Source: Desulfovibrio intestinalis (GTDB lineage: Bacteria > Desulfobacterota > Desulfovibrionia > Desulfovibrionales > Desulfovibrionaceae). From it: a stretch of 64,000 nt of DNA. Positions within the stretch are counted from its first letter, which is position 1. Each line of letters begins with the position of its first letter. Shown one piece after another: positions 46,222 to 54,862 of this stretch. Under the pieces are notes generated by a model. It was not told the origin of the DNA, ran no database searches, and was given only the letters and a program-made list of their open reading frames with translations. The DNA lies in contig NZ_JACHGO010000001.1 of the NCBI RefSeq assembly GCF_014202345.1, positions 1 to 64,000 of the forward strand, written 5' to 3'. Both the position numbers and the translations under genes were made by a program.

Positions 46222-47315
46222 GCCTTGCTCCTTCCGGCAAAATCAATGCGGGGATCAACCTTTGTCATGGTCAGGTCTCCGATGATGGATGTGACCAGGC
46301 CAATAAGGGTGAAGATGTACAGCGTGGCGAACATGACGGGATAATCCCTCTGCATGGCGGCTTCAAAACCGAGCAACCCCAGACCGTTGAGAGAAAATAT
46401 GGTTTCGATGAGCAGGGACCCGGCAAAGAACATGCGCACAAAGGTTCCCGGCAATCCGGCAATGACAATGAGCATGGCATTGCGGAACACATGCCCGTAC
46501 AGCACGGAGCGTTCGCTCAACCCCTTGGAGCGGGCCGTTTCCACATACTGCTTGCTCAGTTCGTCCAGAAAGGAGTTGCGGGTAAGCATGGTCAGCGCGG
46601 CGAACCCGCCAATGGTCATAGATATTACAGGCAGCACCATATGGTGCATGTAGTCGAGCGCCTGCTGCCAGAAGGGCATGCTTTCGTACCCCAGCGAGTG
46701 CAGTCCCCGCAGAGGGAATATCTGCCAGTAGGATCCGCCAGCGAACAGCACGATAAGCAGCACCGCGAAAAGAAATCCCGGAATGGCACTGGCCGTCACC
46801 AGCACAGCCCCGGTGGCAAAGTCAAAGGTGCTACCCCTGCGCACGGCGCGCGCAATGCCCAGCGGAATGGACACCATATAGATCAGCAGGGTGCTCCACA
46901 CGCCGATACTGATGGATACTGGCAATGAGTTGATGAGCAGGTCAGAAACCCGGTCGGCCTTGAACAGGCTTTTGCCGAAATCAAAGCAGAGAAAATCGCG
47001 CAACATGTCCACATAGCGGGTAAGAATGGGTTTGTCGAAACCATAGAGCTTGCGCACGGCCTCAAGGGTTTTGGGATTGAGCCCGCGCGCGCCGGAGTAC
47101 AGTCCCTCCCCCTCGAACTGCATGGCTGATGCCGCCACATCAGGCCCGGCGGTGCCAACGCGTTCCATAAATGCGCTGCCGCTGCCCTCCAGCGTGGCGA
47201 TGAACTGTTCCACTGGGCCGCCGGGCGCGGTTTGCACCATAAAAAAATTGATGGTCAAGATGCCCAGCAGGGTGGGCAACACAAGCAAAAGGCGTCGCAG
47301 GGTATAGCGCAGCAT
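46218..47315 (-). CDS. YejB-like oligopeptide ABC permease
   Basis: A 365-residue permease starting [20 protein letters not shown], as is typical of DppB/YejB proteins. A large periplasmic insertion (about 45-125) matches YejB length, and the EAA loop is [20 protein letters not shown]. With YejE it forms the membrane pore for peptide import. Its start overlaps the last base of the solute-binding gene, showing tight operon packing. Confidence 0.94.
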   Translation of the reverse strand: MLRYTLRRLLLVLPTLLGILTINFFMVQTAPGGPVEQFIATLEGSGSAFMERVGTAGPDVAASAMQFEGEGLYSGARGLNPKTLEAVRKLYGFDKPILTRYVDMLRDFLCFDFGKSLFKADRVSDLLINSLPVSISIGVWSTLLIYMVSIPLGIARAVRRGSTFDFATGAVLVTASAIPGFLFAVLLIVLFAGGSYWQIFPLRGLHSLGYESMPFWQQALDYMHHMVLPVISMTIGGFAALTMLTRNSFLDELSKQYVETARSKGLSERSVLYGHVFRNAMLIVIAGLPGTFVRMFFAGSLLIETIFSLNGLGLLGFEAAMQRDYPVMFATLYIFTLIGLVTSIIGDLTMTKVDPRIDFAGRSKA

Positions 47316-49222
47316 CAGCGTTCCCCCCTGGCCGCAGGTGCGTCGTCAGGCCCTGAGGGCAAAGCCGGAGGCGTTGTATGCCAGGACATAATATCCACTC
47401 CTACCGAGGCCATGCCGGGAGGAGGTGTGATGCGGTCTTTCCACCACGATATCCGCATGTCACGGCTGTACCATGCTGGGATGACGTAACAGCCATGTTG
47501 CAGCAGCCTGTCCAGCAGGGCTGCGCGCGCATAGAGATCCTGCTTTGCGGGAGCCGCCACCAGTTCTTCCACCAGTTCGTCCAGAACAGGATCCTGAATG
47601 CCCGCATAATTGCGTGAACCCCGGGTTTTAGCCGCAGTTGAAGACCAGTAGTTACGTTGCTCATTGCCGGGGTTGGAGGATTGGCGCACCGTGCTGTGGA
47701 TCAGGTCAAAGTCGAAAGCGCGCATACGGCTCACATACTGGGTTTGGTCCACAAGGCGCACGTTCAGTGTAATACCCAGCCTTTTAAGACTGTTGCGAAA
47801 AGGAATATAAACGCGCTGTAATGAAGGGGAATTGGTCAGAATGGTCAGGACCATAGGCTGCCCCTGTTCGTTTACCATTGTCCCGTCCTGCACACGCCAT
47901 CCGGCCTGCTCAAAAAGATCCAGCGCCGTGCGCAGCCTGTCGCGCACGGTAGCCTTACCGCCTGCGGGTTGTTCGGGCAGCGGCCCGAAGACTGCGGGGT
48001 CAAGCTTGTCGCGCCAGCGTTCCATCAGCTTCAGTTCTTCTGCCGAGGGCAGTGATTCGGCGGCAAAGGGGGAGTTGGTAAAGAAGCTGTTGAAGCGCGT
48101 ATGCGAATTGTAAAAAAAGGCGCTGTTCATCCAGTCGAAGTCAAACAACAGGCTCAGGGCACGGCGAACGCGCAGGTCAGCCAAAGCGGGACGGCGCACG
48201 TTCATGAAAATGCCGCCCATACCCATAGGGCGTATATATTCCTGAGTCAGCCGCGTGATCCGCCCGTCGCGCACTGCGGGCACATTGTAGGCGTTGGTCC
48301 AGTCCTTGATGTTGTTTTCGCTGTAATAATCCACTTCTCCGGCAAAGAATGCCTCGCGTGCGATGGCGGCATCGCGGTAATAGTCCACCTGAATGGAGTC
48401 AAAGTTATAGCGGCCACAGTTGACGTCCAGATCTGCTCCCCACCAGTCCTTGCGGCGCTCATAGACAAGGCGTGATCCCATCGTGCTGCTGGCAAGGCGG
48501 TAGGGGCCGCTGCCGGGCATGGCCTCAGTTTGCGGATCACCCAGATTGCGGCCTTGCCACCAGTGGGAGGGCAGCACGGCCATCTGACAGACGATAAGGG
48601 GCAGTTCCCTGCTGGTGCCGGAGGCAAAGCGGAACAGCACCTCGTGTTCACCAAGTGCTTCAACGCTTTCTACCTGATCGTAATATGCGCGGTATATGGG
48701 GGAAGCATCCTTGATGAGCGCGTTAAAGGTGAACAGCACGTCTTTGGCAGTCACGGGCATGCCGTCGGCAAAGCGGGCCTGTGGGCGCAACTTTACACGC
48801 AGGGACGTGCGGTCGGGCGCAAGGTCAAAGCTTTCTGCCAGCAGCCCGCGCATGATGAATTCCTGTGTACCGCGCTGCTCTGTTCCCAGAGTTTCATAGG
48901 TATTGGCTATCTGGGAAGCGCTTACCCCTCGTGGGCTGAAAGGATTAAAACTGTCAAAGCTGCCAATGGCGCTAAGGCGGAGCTTGCCGCCCTTGGGCGC
49001 GTCTTGATTCACATGAGCGAAGGGGCCGTCAGTTCCATTTTCTGGAGCCTCATCCCAAAGACCCAGCACGGGCTTTGGGGCAGCCTGGACGTGTGGGGGA
49101 AGAGCGGCAGCAAGCAGGCTTACCAATAGCCAGGCGAGCATTGCAGTCAGCCTTATCTTTAGCGGATGGCCCCCAAGAGATAGGCGCGAACCAGAATCGC
49201 ATGATGTTATTTGCCTGAGCAT
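47315..49222 (-). CDS. YejA-like peptide-binding periplasmic protein (SBP family 5)
   Basis: A 635-residue solute-binding protein. A signal peptide ([20 protein letters not shown]) lies about 27 residues in, so a later start is possible. The mature protein has the family-5 layout: [54 protein letters not shown] and SGPYRL further on. It delivers peptides to the YejB/YejE-like permeases encoded next. The peptides may be products of the M16 protease encoded upstream. It starts 24 nt after the TonB-dependent receptor gene. Confidence 0.93.
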   Translation of the reverse strand: MLRQITSCDSGSRLSLGGHPLKIRLTAMLAWLLVSLLAAALPPHVQAAPKPVLGLWDEAPENGTDGPFAHVNQDAPKGGKLRLSAIGSFDSFNPFSPRGVSASQIANTYETLGTEQRGTQEFIMRGLLAESFDLAPDRTSLRVKLRPQARFADGMPVTAKDVLFTFNALIKDASPIYRAYYDQVESVEALGEHEVLFRFASGTSRELPLIVCQMAVLPSHWWQGRNLGDPQTEAMPGSGPYRLASSTMGSRLVYERRKDWWGADLDVNCGRYNFDSIQVDYYRDAAIAREAFFAGEVDYYSENNIKDWTNAYNVPAVRDGRITRLTQEYIRPMGMGGIFMNVRRPALADLRVRRALSLLFDFDWMNSAFFYNSHTRFNSFFTNSPFAAESLPSAEELKLMERWRDKLDPAVFGPLPEQPAGGKATVRDRLRTALDLFEQAGWRVQDGTMVNEQGQPMVLTILTNSPSLQRVYIPFRNSLKRLGITLNVRLVDQTQYVSRMRAFDFDLIHSTVRQSSNPGNEQRNYWSSTAAKTRGSRNYAGIQDPVLDELVEELVAAPAKQDLYARAALLDRLLQHGCYVIPAWYSRDMRISWWKDRITPPPGMASVGVDIMSWHTTPPALPSGPDDAPAARGER

Positions 49223-49246
49223 GCCGCTTGTTCCCCCACAAAAAAA

Positions 49247-51862
49247 CTAGAATGTGTACTTTATGCCAGCGTAGAACTGGCGGCCCAATGAGTAGGAGCC
49301 CTGCGTTGTTTCTGTAGTGCCGATGTTGGAAAGATTTTTTCTGTCCATCAGGTTCAGGGCTTCCAGTTCAAGGGTAAGGGTGTGGTTATTGTACTTTATG
49401 GCGTCGAAGCTCAACTTGGCGTCAACATTGAGCATATCTTCCTGATACCCTTCTTTGTAAGCATTGAGATACATGCCGGAAGGGCCAAGCTGTGTATTCT
49501 TATTGCCCACATCGCTAAAGATGCGCTTGCCGCCCTGTTCCCATCGCAATACTCCCATAAAGCGGATGCGGTCTTCCCAGAAATACGAATTCTGCGTGTA
49601 GGTTATTACACAAGGGGAATTGAAGTTATTGGCCGGCAAGCTTGAGGCGCTGGTGACGGTGCCGTTATAAAGAACGTAGTCAGGATCGTATTTTATGATG
49701 TTGTCGACCTCGTCATAGGTCTTGTTGGTCCAATCTGTGAAATTGCCCTTGGTTTTAGACCAAGTGGCGGAAAATTCGCCCACATGTCTGCCCCAATCGC
49801 CGAAATCAAAGGTGCGTTCTGCGGAAAGGGTAATGCCCTTATAATCGGTCTTTCCCCGGTTGGAGTATTCGGAGCTGCCTGTAGTCCCTATGGGCACGAC
49901 TTTTATCTGATCCCGGTAATCGCGTTTGACAATGACCGCTTTAAACAGAGTGTTCCATACTTCAGCGGAGGCACCCACAGAGTATTCGTCTGTATGGGGG
50001 GTTTTGAGATCGCCAAGATTTGAATAGTTGGGAGTGGTCGTTTTTAAGGCAATCCAGGGTGTGTTGTAAGAAGTTCGGCTGTATGAGGTGTTGCTTGTTG
50101 GGGCCATCAAGGCTTTCTGTACAACCTGCGTTCCATAATAGCGGTTGTACCCGCCGAAGATATTGAAGCGGTCGTCGTCAAGGATATCCAGGTTGGCAAA
50201 AAAGCGGGGGGCAATATCAGTATTGTTGGTCAGTGAATCGCTAGAAACTCGAACGCCTGGACGAAGGGTGAGCCGTTCTATTTCAATGGAATCCTGCAAA
50301 TAAAATGATGGGGAAAATATGTTTACATAGCGGTCACGGGCATCATATTCCATCTTGGTTTTGGCAAACTGCTCTCCAGCAATGATGCCGTCTTCACGCG
50401 AACCAACAGCATTTGTATTCTTTGTGCCAGTAAGGAATGACGTATAACCGCCCCTGCTTGCCTCAAACATGCTTCTTTTCAGTTCAAAGCCCAGCGAAAC
50501 CTGGTTGGAGAACAGTTCAGGCCCATAGGCTTTCAAGTCCAGATCGCTTTTCCAGCTCAATTCCGTCTGGCGTTGCTTGTAGTTGCCCATGCCGCCTTCA
50601 GTGGCCATCTTGCCATTAAAGGTCTTGTCGATCATGGACCCGAAGCTTCCCCAGTTATAGAGCTTGTCTTTATCGTTGAGGCGGGAAAGATCTGATTTGC
50701 TGTAGGAAATATCATTGCCCCAGCGACCGATGGGCGTGTCGTAGTAGCTGTTGATTATCAGATTGATGCCGCCGCCATCCACGCTGAACTTTCCACCGTC
50801 AAAGTATTTTTCGCTGTATCTGGTGGATTTGTATGGCGCATAGATGGCAGCCAGACTGAGAAACAACGGGCTGCTTTTGGGTGTGTTTATCTTGGCCATA
50901 AAGTTCTGGTTTACCCGGCGTTCTGTAACAGAAGCGTCATTGGGAATAAGCGTCAGGGGAATGATGGAGGTCATGTTGGTGTAGGTCAGCATAAGCCCCA
51001 GCCCGTCTTCCCACAGAGGCCCTTCAAGGCGGAATGAACTGTTGTACTTGTAAAACTCTGGCTGATAGTTGCCGCCAGCGCGGGCTGGGCCTTCTGTCAG
51101 CTTTTTATCCGCGTCGGTATAGTGAAAATTGGTCCAGTCGCTGCTGGTATAGCGAAAAGAAGCCATGCCGTGCCACGCGTCAGTGGCGGCATCACGAAGC
51201 TTGGCGTCAATAACGCCGCCAAGAAAGCTGCCATACTTGGCAGGCACGTTTTCTGTGTATACTTTAACTTCTTTAAGGATATCCGGATCAATAATAAGGG
51301 CTTGCGAGTCGCCGCTGGGGATGCCGCCGTTGTCGACATTGTCATACCCACCGGGATTGATGCGGCTGTTGTTGCTCATGCCATTGATCATGAAATTGTT
51401 TTCGTTGTGCTTGGCACCGCGTATGGAAATTTTTGGAGGCGTGATTTCGCCGCCAAGCATGCCGCTGCGGGAAGTTGCATCAAATTGCACGCTTGATTGA
51501 CCACGCAGCAGGTCAGTGACTGTATTGGTGCCCGTAGGCGTCATTTCAATGGTGTTCTGGTTGATGACGATTTCACCGGGCTGTTCCGTTATTCCACGCA
51601 CCTCAACGCCTTCAACCAAATGCACCTTGTTGGCCGAGTCAGTGCCCGACGTTTTTTTGTGCTCTGCTTTTTCCTTTTCAGTGGCTACTTCAGTATCTGC
51701 GTTTCCGGCGCCCAGGGCCTCTTCAATGGCAGCTTTGGTGGCTGCGTCCATTTCTGCCGCCAGCGCCATGCCGCCATAGGGCATTGCCGTCAGTGACAAA
51801 CTCAGGGAAAGGCAAAAGAAAAGCCCCCTTTTTATAGAAAGAAAATGCAATTTCTTTTTCAT
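49247..51862 (-). CDS. TonB-dependent outer membrane receptor
   Basis: An 871-residue outer membrane protein. It has a signal peptide (about 1-35), a low-complexity segment, a plug domain (about 80-240: GEIVINQNTIEMTPTGTNTV, ISIRGAKHNENNFMINGM, VKVYTENVPAKYGSFLGGVI) and a 22-strand-type barrel ending in the aromatic IKYTF. LVEGVEVRGI may include the TonB box. The ligand is unknown. An M16 protease, ExbB/ExbD, a TonB fusion and a peptide importer in the same cluster suggest a protein or peptide ligand rather than a classic siderophore. Confidence 0.93.
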   Translation of the reverse strand: MKKKLHFLSIKRGLFFCLSLSLSLTAMPYGGMALAAEMDAATKAAIEEALGAGNADTEVATEKEKAEHKKTSGTDSANKVHLVEGVEVRGITEQPGEIVINQNTIEMTPTGTNTVTDLLRGQSSVQFDATSRSGMLGGEITPPKISIRGAKHNENNFMINGMSNNSRINPGGYDNVDNGGIPSGDSQALIIDPDILKEVKVYTENVPAKYGSFLGGVIDAKLRDAATDAWHGMASFRYTSSDWTNFHYTDADKKLTEGPARAGGNYQPEFYKYNSSFRLEGPLWEDGLGLMLTYTNMTSIIPLTLIPNDASVTERRVNQNFMAKINTPKSSPLFLSLAAIYAPYKSTRYSEKYFDGGKFSVDGGGINLIINSYYDTPIGRWGNDISYSKSDLSRLNDKDKLYNWGSFGSMIDKTFNGKMATEGGMGNYKQRQTELSWKSDLDLKAYGPELFSNQVSLGFELKRSMFEASRGGYTSFLTGTKNTNAVGSREDGIIAGEQFAKTKMEYDARDRYVNIFSPSFYLQDSIEIERLTLRPGVRVSSDSLTNNTDIAPRFFANLDILDDDRFNIFGGYNRYYGTQVVQKALMAPTSNTSYSRTSYNTPWIALKTTTPNYSNLGDLKTPHTDEYSVGASAEVWNTLFKAVIVKRDYRDQIKVVPIGTTGSSEYSNRGKTDYKGITLSAERTFDFGDWGRHVGEFSATWSKTKGNFTDWTNKTYDEVDNIIKYDPDYVLYNGTVTSASSLPANNFNSPCVITYTQNSYFWEDRIRFMGVLRWEQGGKRIFSDVGNKNTQLGPSGMYLNAYKEGYQEDMLNVDAKLSFDAIKYNNHTLTLELEALNLMDRKNLSNIGTTETTQGSYSLGRQFYAGIKYTF

Positions 51863-51976
51863 CCAGACAAACCCCTTTCTTCCTTTGACATTAATTAAAC
51901 GGATGCCCCCAATCGCCTGCGCGGCAGAGCTGCGCGGTGATCCATCCGTACGCGTGGCCCGCGTCGCCTTGATTTT

Positions 51977-53281
51977 TTATTCAACTGAACAGCATGGAGG
52001 TGATGGCCGCGTCAGCGGCCCCATAAGAAGAAGCATCAGCAGGGCAGGCAGGCCAAGCGTCAGCGTGAGGACCAATTCTGGCCAGGTCCAGCGCAGCAAC
52101 GAACCAACACCGTGTGTTGCACGTGCCCGCCGCCTCACAACCAGAAGTACAATGCTGCTCAACACGCAACCTGCCAGAGCCAACAGTGGATACTGCGCAG
52201 GCCGGACATGCAAAACCGTGCCTGGAATATGCGGCTCAAACTGTACGATGGAAAAAGGCGTCAGCAGGGAAAGCCCGCGTTGCAGGTTCTGCTGCCTGTC
52301 AAGAACGGCAGGAGGCGTGTTGAGATCAAGGTTGCGCAAGACGCGAAACTTGTTGTCAGTGGCCACCATAAACGCCTGCCGCTGGTTTTCCGGCCCCAGT
52401 CCCTTGACGGTTATGGTGGCATCCAGCGGGGTTATCCACAGGGATACCGATTGTGTGCCCGGTTCATAGCTGACTGGCAGGCGCAAGGGTTCAGTGTTTC
52501 GCAGGTTAAGGAACAGCCCGTTGTCTGTGGCTATAACACCGAGAAAATCGCTGTTTCTTTTTTCTTTGACGTCAATAAACAAGGGCTTGCCGGAAATTTT
52601 ATGGCCCGTATTGCGGCAGAGAGGCTGCCCCTTGACCATACGCAACTGAAACAGCGCTCCGCTGGCATCCACAAAAAACATGCCTTCATCATGCCCTTTA
52701 TAGGGGTCGGGATTGCTTGCCGCGGCCTGTAGAGGAAAGTGCACGCCTGCATCATTCAGGGCGGCAGTGAAAACCTTGCCCTTTGCCGGGTTTTCTTTGC
52801 CTGTGGCGCAATCAACAAAGCGCAGGGCGTTGTCGTCCACCAGCATGATGTCCGGCGGCAGCTTGTAGGAGGAGGTTTCAGGAGCAGACTCCATCAGAAC
52901 CTGTACACGCGACATGGGCAACATCACGGCGCGAGGGTTCACCCGGGCCCAGGCGTTTTCCTGCGCGTCCGTATAGGTGATGGTCTGACCATCTATTTCC
53001 AGGGGAAAGCCGCCCCATTTTTCAATATCCTTGGGAAAGGAAAAAGGTGTGGCCATGCGGCCCTCGCGCAGGCTCAGGCGTGTTCCGTCTTCACGCTTGA
53101 AGATGAAAAGAGACGATCCGGTTTCCCAGAGAACAAACTCTTTAAATACCGGGCTGTACATGCCGCTGACCTGATAATACTCGGCGCGCGTCGAACGCAG
53201 ATAGGTTTGCGGCACAAACCAGGCCAGCACAAATATTCCCATAAACACAGGCGCAAGACGTAACCAGTAGATACGCATCAT
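51977..53281 (-). CDS. DUF4857-like membrane protein
   Basis: A 434-residue protein with an N-terminal transmembrane helix, a long soluble region (about 35-345) rich in beta strands, and two C-terminal helices (YPLLALAGCVLSSIVLLVV and ELVLTLTLGLPALLMLLLMG). I think it belongs to the DUF4857 family, found beside ABC-2-type transporter genes. It overlaps the permease gene by 4 nt and precedes the receptor gene by 114 nt. Most of the soluble part would be periplasmic. Its role is unknown; it may be an accessory subunit of the neighbouring ABC exporter. Confidence 0.75.
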   Translation of the reverse strand: MMRIYWLRLAPVFMGIFVLAWFVPQTYLRSTRAEYYQVSGMYSPVFKEFVLWETGSSLFIFKREDGTRLSLREGRMATPFSFPKDIEKWGGFPLEIDGQTITYTDAQENAWARVNPRAVMLPMSRVQVLMESAPETSSYKLPPDIMLVDDNALRFVDCATGKENPAKGKVFTAALNDAGVHFPLQAAASNPDPYKGHDEGMFFVDASGALFQLRMVKGQPLCRNTGHKISGKPLFIDVKEKRNSDFLGVIATDNGLFLNLRNTEPLRLPVSYEPGTQSVSLWITPLDATITVKGLGPENQRQAFMVATDNKFRVLRNLDLNTPPAVLDRQQNLQRGLSLLTPFSIVQFEPHIPGTVLHVRPAQYPLLALAGCVLSSIVLLVVRRRARATHGVGSLLRWTWPELVLTLTLGLPALLMLLLMGPLTRPSPPCCSVE

Positions 53282-53946
53282 TCGCCCTCCTTAACGCGCA
53301 GGGCCGCGGCTCCGAGAGCCAGGGGCCAGGGCAGGCATGCCAGTATGTAGAGCCAGAGGCTGGAATCCATTGAGGCAAAGCCCCGGCCATTGATGAGCAT
53401 GGTAATATAGCCAAACCCAATCAGGGCAATGACGATCTTGCGCTTGAAAGACGGATCGGCAATGGCCGCCGCCGTGGCGCACCAGCTCACCGCGCCAGCC
53501 AAACCCCAGGGCAGGATGGTGCGGAACATCGGCATGAGCATCTCAGGAGGAAAACCAAAATACCTGCCCGCCAGAATGAAAGCCAGCGAGGCGACACAAA
53601 ACAGGGCCAGCATGGCTCCCAGCCCGGTGACGATCTGCACGCCCAGCGAAAGACAGGACGACACGGGCAAATGAAACAGCAGGCGCAGGCGCTTGTTTGT
53701 GCTCTCCGGTATCAGCTGCACCGAAGCAAGCCATACACCGCCCAAAACAAATGCCCACTGAAGCGAGGTGAAATATATAGTGTCCTTGGCGATAATGCCG
53801 TTCCACGTATCTATGGCCCCGTGCATCGCCAGCACGCCCTTGAGCGTGAGGCAATAATCGGCCAGGGCAGCTCCCGCAAACATGAAGGGAACCCACAGAA
53901 AATAGCGGAGCTTGAGCCACTCCTTAAAAAACAGTGCCTTTATCAT
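53278..53946 (-). CDS. ABC-2-like permease subunit
   Basis: A 222-residue membrane protein with about six transmembrane helices, starting MIKALFFKEWLKLRYFLW as ABC-2 permeases often do. It has no Cys or catalytic motif. It lies between an ABC ATPase gene (19 nt upstream) and the DUF4857-like gene (4-nt overlap), so the three probably form one transporter. Substrate and direction are not shown. Confidence 0.82.
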   Translation of the reverse strand: MIKALFFKEWLKLRYFLWVPFMFAGAALADYCLTLKGVLAMHGAIDTWNGIIAKDTIYFTSLQWAFVLGGVWLASVQLIPESTNKRLRLLFHLPVSSCLSLGVQIVTGLGAMLALFCVASLAFILAGRYFGFPPEMLMPMFRTILPWGLAGAVSWCATAAAIADPSFKRKIVIALIGFGYITMLINGRGFASMDSSLWLYILACLPWPLALGAAALRVKEGE

Positions 53947-53965
53947 AATGCTTCCGCTTCCTCGT

Positions 53966-54862
53966 TCAATATCTGCCGGTCAGGCCTACAAAGGCGTCTT
54001 CAAAGGACATAGGCACTGGGGCGGGCGGGCCATCCAGGTTGTTCACGCCGCGGCTTTCAAGAAAAAAGCGCATTTCTTCGGGCATGGCGCGGCTGTATAA
54101 CATGAGATGATCCACGCCCCGTTCCACGCGCAGCAGGGGGCCCTCATTGTCCCGCAGGGCTTCGCCAGCCTGTGAAAGAGGCACACGGTAGCAGAAAAAC
54201 GAATGCATGAAATCGTCATAGCGTTCGTTGGCCAGCACTGCGCCTTTGTGGATGACAACAAGAGAATCCAGCAGGTTTTCCAGCTCCTGCACAACATGCG
54301 ATGTCAGCAGTACGGTTGTTCCGCGGCGGCGCACATGATCTTGCAAAAATTCCAGGAACAGCCGCCGGTAACCCACGTCCAGTCCCAGAGAATAGTCGTC
54401 GAGGATCATAAGCTCTGCCTGCTGGGCAAAGATGAGCCCCAAAGTAACCTGTGAGCGCTGCCCGCAGGAAAGACGTGTGATGCGCCTGTTGGCGGGCACG
54501 CCCATACGGTTTACCAGGTCATAGTAAACCGTGCTGTCCCATTGCGGGTAGAAAGCGGCGTAAAACCTTTCTATTTCGGCAATGGTCATGAAGTTGTATT
54601 GTGTAAAGCCTTCATGCAGCAGGCCAATCCGCGCGCGTGCCTGCGGGGGAATGGAGTGGCTCGGATGCCCCATGACGGAACACAGGCCGGAATCCGGCTG
54701 CATGAAGCCCATCAATATGTTGATGCTGGTGCTTTTTCCCGCACCATTTTTACCCAGCAGGCCCACAACCTCGCCGCGCCGTACACTGAAATCAATGCCG
54801 TGCAGCACTTCTGTGCCGTGGTAGCTGTGTCGCAGGGCACGGCAGCAAACCATTTCTTCCAT
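53966..54862 (-). CDS. ABC transporter ATPase with atypical signature
   Basis: A 298-residue nucleotide-binding protein. Walker A is GKNGAGKST (37-45), the signature is LSCGQ (131-135) rather than LSGGQ, and Walker B is LMILDD (151-156), so the usual catalytic Glu is Asp; the switch His is in LTSHV (about 189). The C-terminal 90 residues are an accessory domain. The start is ATG 54862, which overlaps the M16 protease stop as TGATG; a longer frame to 54925 lies inside that gene. It pairs with the permease encoded next. Confidence 0.9.
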   Translation of the reverse strand: MEEMVCCRALRHSYHGTEVLHGIDFSVRRGEVVGLLGKNGAGKSTSINILMGFMQPDSGLCSVMGHPSHSIPPQARARIGLLHEGFTQYNFMTIAEIERFYAAFYPQWDSTVYYDLVNRMGVPANRRITRLSCGQRSQVTLGLIFAQQAELMILDDYSLGLDVGYRRLFLEFLQDHVRRRGTTVLLTSHVVQELENLLDSLVVIHKGAVLANERYDDFMHSFFCYRVPLSQAGEALRDNEGPLLRVERGVDHLMLYSRAMPEEMRFFLESRGVNNLDGPPAPVPMSFEDAFVGLTGRY

